17,015 bases of DNA from Candidatus Uhrbacteria bacterium RIFOXYB12_FULL_58_10. GTDB lineage: Bacteria; Patescibacteriota; Patescibacteriia; 2-12-FULL-57-11. Shown here one piece after another: positions 5,079 through 10,851 of the stretch. A program made the translations under genes and the position numbers. Every line of letters begins with the position of its first letter. Position 1 is the first letter of the stretch. Under the pieces are notes generated by a model that saw only the letters and a program-made list of their open reading frames with translations, was not told where the DNA came from and made no database searches. The stretch spans positions 1 to 17,015 of the forward strand of contig CALRHY010000005.1 in NCBI GenBank assembly GCA_943359495.1. Direction: 5' to 3'.

Positions 5079-6272
5079 ATGCGCACCATTTTTCATATCG
5101 ACATGAACGCATACTTTGCCAGCGTTGCGCAGCAGGCAAACCCTTTTCTTCGGAACAAAGCAATCGGGATTGGCGGAAAACCTGGGACACGGAGTATTAT
5201 CGCCGCTGCATCGCAAACCGCAAAAAAACGTGGAGTGAAGACGGCAATGAGCACGCGAGAAGCACTGGCTCGCTGTCCGGACATGGAGATCATCGCGGGC
5301 GACCCACATCTGTATGAGCACATCGCTGAACGTTTTCTCGGTATTTTTCAACGCTACACCGACTGTGTTGAGCTCTTTTCTATAGATGAAGCATTCTTAG
5401 ATGTTACGGCCTGGGCAGATCGATGGGGCGGTGTCCGTTCGTTAGCACTACGTGTGAAAGCAGATATTGCTAAAGAGATTGGGGCACACATTACCTGTTC
5501 GATTGGTGTCGCACCAAATAAACTTCTCGCAAAACTCGGGAGCGATATGCAAAAACCGGATGGATTTGTCTGGTTGACAAAAAAAGACCTACCTGTTCTT
5601 TTCGCCTTCTCTGAACTGACAGATTTTCTTGGCATTGCAGAAAGAACACGACGACGTTTGGCTGCACATCACATTCACACACTGCTTGATCTCCACTACG
5701 CACAGCTGCCAATCCTCACCAGTATCTTTGGTTCAAGCACTGGCTTGCGTCTCTGGCTGCTTGGCCAAGGCGAGGATCCATCTCCAGTTATTGCCACCCC
5801 GCCGCCATCAAAATCTTTTGGGAATTCCTATACGCTCCCGAAAGACAGCGCCGACATTGATGCGCTGCGGAAAACATTTTTTGCACTGGTCGAAAAAGCC
5901 ACGCACCGCATGCGAGCGGAATTGTTTCTCGCAAGCACCATCAGCGTCACCGTTCGATACGCAGACTTTACGTTCCACGGTGCACAAGGTCGCTTGGGAG
6001 AAGCAGCCGACGATCCCCTCACACTTTTCCATGCCGCCTGGACACTCCTTCTTCCGCTCCTCCACCGCCCCTGCAGACTTTTAGGTGTCCATCTCGGAGA
6101 CCTGCGTGTCCGTGGTTCCCAAGCATCTATCTGGAACGAAGAAACCCAACGGAAGCGCGTCTTAGCTGCAATTGATGCAATTCATGAACGGTATGGAAAA
6201 AATACGATCCACGCAGCTGCAACAACCGGAGTCGAACTCAAGCGACATGTTTCTGGCTTTGCGCCGCGATGA
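5079..6272 (+). CDS. dinB: DNA polymerase IV (Y-family translesion polymerase)
   Basis: 397 aa. The start MRTIFHIDMNAYFASV aligns exactly with other DinB N-termini. Metal-binding Asp8 and the Asp103-Glu104 pair (FSIDEAFLDVT) sit at the same numbers as in E. coli DinB, and the steric-gate Phe13 that excludes ribonucleotides is present. The helix-hairpin-helix of the thumb is at about 176-200 (FSELTDFLGIAERTRRRLAAHHIHTLLDL). The little-finger domain is at about 235-350 (KSFGNSYTL onward, VRYADFTF, LLGVHLGDL). I do not see a clear C-terminal beta-clamp peptide. It copies past damaged bases, usually as part of the SOS response, consistent with lexA nearby. It ends at a hairpin terminator shared with the convergent gene. 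Confidence 0.95.
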   Translation: MRTIFHIDMNAYFASVAQQANPFLRNKAIGIGGKPGTRSIIAAASQTAKKRGVKTAMSTREALARCPDMEIIAGDPHLYEHIAERFLGIFQRYTDCVELFSIDEAFLDVTAWADRWGGVRSLALRVKADIAKEIGAHITCSIGVAPNKLLAKLGSDMQKPDGFVWLTKKDLPVLFAFSELTDFLGIAERTRRRLAAHHIHTLLDLHYAQLPILTSIFGSSTGLRLWLLGQGEDPSPVIATPPPSKSFGNSYTLPKDSADIDALRKTFFALVEKATHRMRAELFLASTISVTVRYADFTFHGAQGRLGEAADDPLTLFHAAWTLLLPLLHRPCRLLGVHLGDLRVRGSQASIWNEETQRKRVLAAIDAIHERYGKNTIHAAATTGVELKRHVSGFAPR

Positions 6273-6326
6273 TAAAAATCCTTAGAGAAAAAAGGCGGGA
6301 GGGAGTCATAGGGATACCTTTTCTGC

Positions 6327-6360
6327 AAATACACCACCCAAAAAGTGGGTAGTGTATTTT
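6327..6360. terminator. Shared hairpin terminator between dinB and the convergent secreted-protein gene
   Basis: AAATACAC (6327-6334) pairs with GTGTATTT, then after one mismatch ACCC pairs with GGGT around an A-rich loop. On the plus strand it ends in TTTTGTTT, a good U-tract for dinB. On the minus strand the tail is weaker (ATTTGCAG). It lies 54 bases after the dinB stop and 4 bases before the stop of the opposing gene. Confidence 0.75.
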
Positions 6361-6364
6361 GTTT

Positions 6365-7939
6365 CTAGTACTGTAACGGCTGGCCAGTATCAACCACTTC
6401 AAGTGCGCTTGCTGGGATCTGTTTTAACTTGAAGATATCCGGCCAGTAGATCCAGCCTGGATTGGATTCACCATTAAACGTACCTGAATTTCCTTGCCAT
6501 ACACCATTGACACTCGCGCCCTCCCCATCACCGATGACCAAACCATATTGTTGCATAGCCTTTGCCATAACGTACGCTTGCGGCCATGGTTTAAGCCATG
6601 AAATGTCATAACTTGCTTTCAAACGAAACCGCGCACCCATGGGGATCAAGTTCGGGTCTGTTGGATTTGGTGCAATAGATGCGTATCCTGTTGCTGGTGC
6701 AATCGCCGCGTTTTGCATCTGCATCGCATCAATGGACATGGACAGTGCGTGGTTGATTTGTCCTGCTTGTACTTCTGCAAATTTCACCATCCCAGGATAC
6801 AATGGCATGTTCCCCGCGGTTGTCGCCGGCTTTTTAAATGTTCGAGGAACATTGGTCGTCAGATCAAAAATACCACCAGACACACCGTCCCAATCGCCAT
6901 TCGCGCGGGGAAATGCGCGATAGATTTCGTACTCTTTGCAATCATGTGTATCAATCACGACAACATGACGGTCCGTTGTGCCATTCGGGCCACCTTGAAC
7001 GTGAGCAGTCGAAGGGATTGGCATGCTTCCAGGACCACCATTCACACTGAGGTCACTATTGAAACAATAGCTTGTCCCTGGAGCGGTGCTACAAAACGTG
7101 CTCACAAACGGCGTCACGCTGCTGTCGACGATATCGTACGGGATTGTGAATCCAGGATGAAAGGTAAAGGTCGGTGTGATCGCCGCAATCCAGGTAGCAG
7201 ATTTTGCATGTATTGGGTACGCAGAAATATCGGTGTTCCATGTGTTGTCTGCAGGATAGATCTGGCACGTGCCGACTTTTTGAACATTATTATTTGCAAC
7301 TGGTGGTGGTACAACGGGCGGAACAGGAATATTCACTGTAGTGTTGGTAATACTATTTGATGAAGGGATCGTATTTGTGTTTGTATTCGTTGGTGCATTG
7401 GTGTTGGTGTTTCCAGCATTGTTCTGCCCCGGAAGATTCTGCTCAATCCCCGTAAGCCCTTGTTCAAGCGCAAGGGAAAACTGCGCAACCGTCGTCACGT
7501 CTTGGCCGACAGTGTAATGCGCAAAAAATGCGTCGGACAAATCAAACATCTTTTTATTCCAATCCGTGCCAAAAATCGATTTTGCAATCGCCTCAGACGT
7601 GACCCAATGTAAAATTCCGTACCGAGAAATAGCGTAGACTTTTGGATCAGAAGAAAGCTTGATGAGTGTGCCGGGCTTAAACGTTACATTTCCCGCAAGT
7701 CCGTATTGCGCAAGTTCACTTGGGGTCACAGAAATGACGGAAGAAAAATCTGAATACCAACTCCAAAAAATCTTTTCACCTGGAAAGCCGTAGCGCTTCC
7801 CTTGATACACAAAATATACCGTTGCACTTCCTTGCGCCTTCACCAAACTCTTATCCGACACGGCGCGGACCGGCAACACAGAAACAAAAAACCCTGCTGC
7901 GAACAGCACGGCCAGACCTCCGACAAATAAGGGGCGCAT
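6365..7939 (-). CDS. Secreted two-domain surface protein (CPR N-terminal domain, Asn/Thr linker, conserved C-terminal domain)
   Basis: 524 aa. The signal peptide is residues 1-26 (LAVLFAAGFFVSVLPVRA, cleavage after VRA). Residues about 30-150 hold a domain I recall from many CPR surface proteins (YFVYQGKRYGFPGEKIFWSWY, then LKL-type SSDPKVYAISRYGILHWVTSEAIA, and DLSDAFFAHY). Residues about 164-222 are a low-complexity linker of N, T and P. Residues about 224-524 resemble a domain found in secreted proteins of Actinobacteria and others: YPADNTWNTDISAYPIH, DRHVVVIDTHDCKEYEIY, INHALSMSI, PMGARFRLKASYDIS, then a WPDIF-type C-terminus. Its activity is unknown; conserved His/Asp in these motifs leave an enzyme possible. 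Several Cys in the C-terminal domain would suit the Trx/VKOR disulfide system in this window. There is no C-terminal anchor motif. Own promoter at 7964-7992; no Shine-Dalgarno. Confidence 0.85.
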   Translation of the reverse strand: MRPLFVGGLAVLFAAGFFVSVLPVRAVSDKSLVKAQGSATVYFVYQGKRYGFPGEKIFWSWYSDFSSVISVTPSELAQYGLAGNVTFKPGTLIKLSSDPKVYAISRYGILHWVTSEAIAKSIFGTDWNKKMFDLSDAFFAHYTVGQDVTTVAQFSLALEQGLTGIEQNLPGQNNAGNTNTNAPTNTNTNTIPSSNSITNTTVNIPVPPVVPPPVANNNVQKVGTCQIYPADNTWNTDISAYPIHAKSATWIAAITPTFTFHPGFTIPYDIVDSSVTPFVSTFCSTAPGTSYCFNSDLSVNGGPGSMPIPSTAHVQGGPNGTTDRHVVVIDTHDCKEYEIYRAFPRANGDWDGVSGGIFDLTTNVPRTFKKPATTAGNMPLYPGMVKFAEVQAGQINHALSMSIDAMQMQNAAIAPATGYASIAPNPTDPNLIPMGARFRLKASYDISWLKPWPQAYVMAKAMQQYGLVIGDGEGASVNGVWQGNSGTFNGESNPGWIYWPDIFKLKQIPASALEVVDTGQPLQY

Positions 7940-7963
7940 AAGAAGAAATGAGTTATTTTATTC

Positions 7964-7992
7964 AATATACACAAAGGAGCACTCTCTGTCAC
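7964..7992 (-). promoter_or_regulatory. Promoter of the secreted two-domain protein
   Basis: On the minus strand GTGACA (7992-7987), a 17-base spacer, and TATATT (7969-7964). The ATG at 7939 follows after about 18 nt of leader. It lies just downstream of the tRNA terminator, so the gene is not read from the tRNA unit. Confidence 0.7.
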
Positions 7993-8003
7993 GGCCCAGG
8001 CCT

Positions 8004-8035
8004 AAAACAAAACACCACTCAATAAGTGGTGTTTT
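8004..8035 (-). terminator. Terminator of the tRNA-Lys / tRNA-Arg unit
   Basis: On the minus strand AAAACACCACT (8035-8025) pairs fully with AGTGGTGTTTT (8019-8009) around a 5-base loop. GTTTT follows, giving an interrupted U-tract. It begins directly after the CCA end of tRNA-Arg. Confidence 0.8.
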
Positions 8036-8036
8036 G

Positions 8037-8113
8037 TGGTGCGCCCGAGACGATTCGAACGTCTGACCTCAGCCTTCGCAGGGCTGCGCTCTATCCAATT
8101 GAGCTACGGGCGC
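8037..8113 (-). tRNA. tRNA-Arg, anticodon GCG
   Basis: 77 nt including an encoded CCA (8040-8037). Acceptor GCGCCCG/CGGGCGC, D stem GCTC/GAGC, anticodon stem CAGCC/GGCTG with loop CTGCGAA, T stem AGACG/CGTCT with loop TTCGAAT, discriminator A73. The D loop contains GGATA, with the A20 identity element of arginine tRNAs. The anticodon is GCG, reading CGC and CGU; most bacteria instead use ACG edited to ICG. It is the second gene of a two-tRNA transcript. Confidence 0.95.
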
Positions 8114-8127
8114 GGAGATACGTGAAT

Positions 8128-8191
8128 CTCGAAACGTGTAACGCGAAACGCCGATTCTACAGGATCCGCGTTACGCGTTTCGCGCTTCGAG
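8128..8191 (-). repeat. Long imperfect hairpin between the two tRNA genes
   Basis: Two 30-base arms (8128-8157 and 8162-8191) pair at about 24 of 30 positions around a 4-base loop (TACA). The arms are built from the same CGAAAC / TAACGCG words as the block at 3974-4096. It would be transcribed between tRNA-Lys and tRNA-Arg and could mark an RNA processing site, or may simply be an inserted repeat. Confidence 0.7.
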
Positions 8192-8197
8192 TCAGGG

Positions 8198-8273
8198 TGG
8201 TGACTCGGGTGGGGATCGAACCCACGACCCACGGCTTAAAAGGCCGCTGCTCTACCAACTGAGCTACCGAGTC
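8198..8273 (-). tRNA. tRNA-Lys, anticodon TTT
   Basis: 76 nt including encoded CCA. Acceptor GACTCGG/CCGAGTC, D stem GCTC/GAGC, anticodon stem GCGGC/GCCGT with loop CTTTTAA, T stem GTGGG/CCCAC with loop TTCGATC, discriminator A. It decodes AAA and AAG. It is first in the transcript and is followed by the hairpin repeat and tRNA-Arg. Confidence 0.96.
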
Positions 8274-8307
8274 ACGGAGCATGCCGCGTTCCTGCGGAAG
8301 TGCATTG

Positions 8308-8336
8308 AGGATAGCAAAGAGTTTCGACCTCGGCAA
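8308..8336 (-). promoter_or_regulatory. Promoter of the tRNA-Lys / tRNA-Arg unit
   Basis: On the minus strand TTGCCG (8336-8331), 17 bases, TATCCT (8313-8308). Predicted start near 8301, about 28 nt before the mature tRNA-Lys 5' end. Match to consensus is moderate at both boxes. Confidence 0.55.
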
Positions 8337-8374
8337 GAGTGGCCTTCTGGCTCATTTGTGGCCCCTGCCTCGCT

Positions 8375-8402
8375 CCGACATTCTTTTGGCTAATCCCAAA
8401 AG
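8375..8402 (-). repeat. Dispersed repeat module C, partial reverse copy
   Basis: The minus strand reads CTTTTGGGATTAGCC then AAAAGAATGTCGG, one base different from the copy at 4956-4983. With the reverse module A at 8556-8599 it keeps the A-then-C order of the other copies, on the opposite strand. Confidence 0.7.
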
Positions 8403-8409
8403 CCCTTAC

Positions 8410-8541
8410 TGTCATTGCGAGGAGCGCCTGGCGACGTGGCAATCCACGATTCGGAACGACGATATCGTCCGACCCCGACTGGATTACGCGACCCAAAGGG
8501 TACCCTTTTGGTTCGTCCCCGACGGACTCCTCGCAATGACA
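8410..8541. repeat. 132-bp palindromic element with perfect 14-bp terminal inverted repeats
   Basis: It starts TGTCATTGCGAGGA (8410-8423) and ends TCCTCGCAATGACA (8528-8541), an exact inverted copy. The interior contains GCGACGTGGCAATCC near the left end and shorter internal palindromes (ACGATATCGT, GGGTACCC). It encodes no protein. Such 'GTCATTGCGAGGAGC' repeats occur in many unrelated bacterial genomes as non-autonomous dispersed elements. It sits between the two modules of the other repeat, as if inserted into it. Confidence 0.75.
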
Positions 8542-8555
8542 ATATATTTTATTTT

Positions 8556-8599
8556 GAAGCTCAAACAGTCGCCGTCCCCCAAACCCCCTAAGGGCATCG
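8556..8599 (-). repeat. Dispersed repeat module A, reverse copy
   Basis: Matches 4770-4813 on the opposite strand at 42 of 44 positions. It lies 27 bases after the murG stop. The 352-base gap 8274-8625 contains only the tRNA promoter and these repeats; no gene is evident. Confidence 0.75.
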
Positions 8600-8625
8600 T
8601 TGGTCGCGAAAAAACAACAAAAAAT

Positions 8626-9723
8626 CTATTTCTTTTTCTCCGCCACTTCTCGCACAATCCCAGCAACATGAGCAGCTGCATTTGCTGGAAGTGTTGTCCG
8701 TAGCCGTTCCATGGATCCAGGCCAAGCACGCGGATCGCGAAGGTATTTAAGAACGATGTCGCGGAATTGCATTGCAGTTGTTTCTTTTTCTAACACCGGA
8801 ATATTGGCGCGACGCGAAAAAAAGTGGGCGTTTTCTTCTTGTGGCGAATCAGGCATTGGGACAAGCAGAAATGGAATTTCTGTTGCAACCAACTCCGCGA
8901 TCGCTCCCATTCCAGCGCGCGAAACGACAAAATCCGCAACTGCATACGCCAGTGTCAAATCCTGAGAAGACAACAGCTCCATAGGGATGTAGCGCTGATG
9001 AACGATTGGTGCGGCAGCCTTTCCTCGGCCCGTCACATGAATCACCACGCAATGCTCAAGGAGTTCAGAAATCGTTTCCGCCACCCACGTATTGATCTGC
9101 AACGCGCCCGTCCCTCCGCCCATAATGAGCAGCACTGGATAACCGCGGTCTGTGATAGCAAAACGATGTTCTGCAGTGGCGAGTACAGAAATGTCGTGTT
9201 CGAGAACATCAGCAACCGCACGACGGACTGGAATGCCGGTAACAGTCACGTTTGGTACGAGGAAGAAAGCGACGAGTTCTGGAACAGCGACAGTAACCGC
9301 GGCGGCATGTGGCGCAAGCAAACGGTTGGTGAGTCCGGGAGTGAGATCCATTTGATGGAGGACGACCGGGACCTGCAACAATCGGGCTACGTATGCAAAC
9401 GGTACGGCAACATAGCCACCTGCAGAAAGCATGACGTCCGGACGGAAACGCAGACAGATCCGCAGCGCCGCGCCGAGTGACCAAACAAAAACGAACGGTG
9501 CGGCAAGGAGACGCAAAGAGAGAAACCGATCGAACTTTGCGGCGACAACAGCAACAAACGGTATGTGTGCCTCCGTCACAATCGCCCGCTCAGGCCCATG
9601 TCGCGTTCCAGCAAACAATGCATGATGCGCCTCCACACCATTGCGACGCACCATCTCTTCCCACACTGCAATGAGCGGCGTTACTGGGCCAAGCGTCCCT
9701 CCGCCAAGAAAAAGAATGCGCAT
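8626..9723 (-). CDS. murG: MurG, lipid II-forming N-acetylglucosaminyltransferase
   Basis: 365 aa, close to the usual 355-365. It transfers GlcNAc from UDP-GlcNAc to lipid I on the inner face of the membrane, giving lipid II. The N-terminal Rossmann domain begins MRILFLGGGTLGPVTPLIAV. The usual GGTGGH loop is here GGTLGP, so the conserved His is Pro13. The second domain has IMGGGTGALQINTWV (the GGSxGAxxxN loop) and the UDP-GlcNAc site FVVSRAGMGAIAELVATEIPFLLVPMP with QEENAHF (the Q-x2-NA motif). The ATG is two bases after the ftsW stop, so it is translated from the lon-ftsW-murG message. After the stop comes a T-rich stretch without an obvious hairpin. Assignment as a MurG-family GT28 enzyme is firm. 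Confidence 0.92.
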   Translation of the reverse strand: MRILFLGGGTLGPVTPLIAVWEEMVRRNGVEAHHALFAGTRHGPERAIVTEAHIPFVAVVAAKFDRFLSLRLLAAPFVFVWSLGAALRICLRFRPDVMLSAGGYVAVPFAYVARLLQVPVVLHQMDLTPGLTNRLLAPHAAAVTVAVPELVAFFLVPNVTVTGIPVRRAVADVLEHDISVLATAEHRFAITDRGYPVLLIMGGGTGALQINTWVAETISELLEHCVVIHVTGRGKAAAPIVHQRYIPMELLSSQDLTLAYAVADFVVSRAGMGAIAELVATEIPFLLVPMPDSPQEENAHFFSRRANIPVLEKETTAMQFRDIVLKYLRDPRAWPGSMERLRTTLPANAAAHVAGIVREVAEKKK

Positions 9724-9725
9724 AC

Positions 9726-10847
9726 TTATGCGTTACTTGCCTTTGAAATATTAAGCATCACGCCAATTGCTGCAAGGTTCATCATCAAAGAAGTGCCGCC
9801 GTAAGAAACAAACGGAAGGGTGAGACCAGTAAGCGGCATGAGCGACAGCATCCCCGCGATGTTCACAAAAGTTTGCAGCCCGAGCCAGCACATGATACCG
9901 CCACCAAGCAGTTGACCGAAGCGATCCGGGGCATGACGCGCTATCTTGTAGCCGCGAAACAGAAAAAAGAGGATGGCTGCAACAAATGCCAGCATAAGGA
10001 CGAAGCCCAATTCCTCGGCAATGATGGCAAAAATCGAATCCCCTTCCACTTCCGGTAAGTACAGAAATTTCTGGCGTGAATGGCCGAACCCGAGCCCGAA
10101 GAACCCACCTGAACCGATCGCGAGCAATGCTTGGTTAATGTGGTAACCAATGCCGCGCGGATCCAATTCCGGATGCAAAAACGTCGTGAACCGAGCCGTA
10201 CGATACGGTGCTGCTTTGATTAAGACAAAGAGCCCAGCAAACCCAGCAGCGGCAATTCCAACAAGGTGCGAGGCTTTTGCACCGCTTAAAAAATAGAGCA
10301 ACAAGGATGTCCCGACAATAATCGACATGCCGCCGACATCCGGCTGAAGGATCAACAAAAACGCCACCGCACCAACAAGAGTAAGAAAAGGAAACAGGCC
10401 GGTGTTCGTATCACGAACCCCCTCTTCACCGCGTTGATCCAACCAAGTCGCCAAAAAAATCAGGAAGGTTAATTTCACGATTTCCGCAGGCTGAAGAGAA
10501 AAACCAAAAAGGTGAATCCAGCTTTGCGATGTCCCCCACGCAGCACCGATACCTGGCAAAAAAACGGCAAGAAGCAACACAAACGAAGCAACGAGGCAGA
10601 CTTTTGCACAGCGCTGCAAACGATGATAATCGAGCCGGGCAAAGAAAAGAAGCGCGACGATTCCGGGAGCTAAACCAAACAGCAATTGATGTTTGACGAA
10701 CCAAAAGCTGTCGCCAAATTTTGCATACGCGCTCGGGCCCGATGCCGACGACAACATCAAAATCCCAAACAGCACGAAGCCCACGGCTGTCCAAAGAAAG
10801 ACAGGATCCCAGGCGTGCGTCCGGTGTACTGGAGCAGCGTGCGTCAT
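9726..10847 (-). CDS. ftsW: FtsW, SEDS-family peptidoglycan polymerase / division protein
   Basis: 373 aa from ATG 10847, four bases after the lon stop; an in-frame TTG at 10877 would overlap lon and is less likely. About ten membrane helices. SEDS signatures are present: SSASGPSAYAKFGDSFWFVKHQ near the start, LQPAEIVKLTFLIFLATWL, the LQPDVGGMSIIVGT stretch with the catalytic-type Asp, GGFFGLGFGHSRQKFLYLPEVEGDSIFAIIAEELGF, and the C-terminal PLTGLTLPFVSYGGTSL. In the family these enzymes polymerise lipid II glycan chains with a class B PBP during septation. Adjacent murG supplies its substrate, which supports FtsW over RodA; from sequence alone RodA or SpoVE is not fully excluded. No Shine-Dalgarno is seen. 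Confidence 0.9.
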   Translation of the reverse strand: MTHAAPVHRTHAWDPVFLWTAVGFVLFGILMLSSASGPSAYAKFGDSFWFVKHQLLFGLAPGIVALLFFARLDYHRLQRCAKVCLVASFVLLLAVFLPGIGAAWGTSQSWIHLFGFSLQPAEIVKLTFLIFLATWLDQRGEEGVRDTNTGLFPFLTLVGAVAFLLILQPDVGGMSIIVGTSLLLYFLSGAKASHLVGIAAAGFAGLFVLIKAAPYRTARFTTFLHPELDPRGIGYHINQALLAIGSGGFFGLGFGHSRQKFLYLPEVEGDSIFAIIAEELGFVLMLAFVAAILFFLFRGYKIARHAPDRFGQLLGGGIMCWLGLQTFVNIAGMLSLMPLTGLTLPFVSYGGTSLMMNLAAIGVMLNISKASNA

Positions 10848-10851
10848 ATAT

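Noticed and set aside
8026..8262. Open frame across the tRNA pair on the plus strand (reads PETIRTSDLSLRR ... VGIEPTTHGLKGRC)
   Set aside because: This is the well-known false protein produced by translating the antisense of tRNA genes; both tRNAs fold perfectly.
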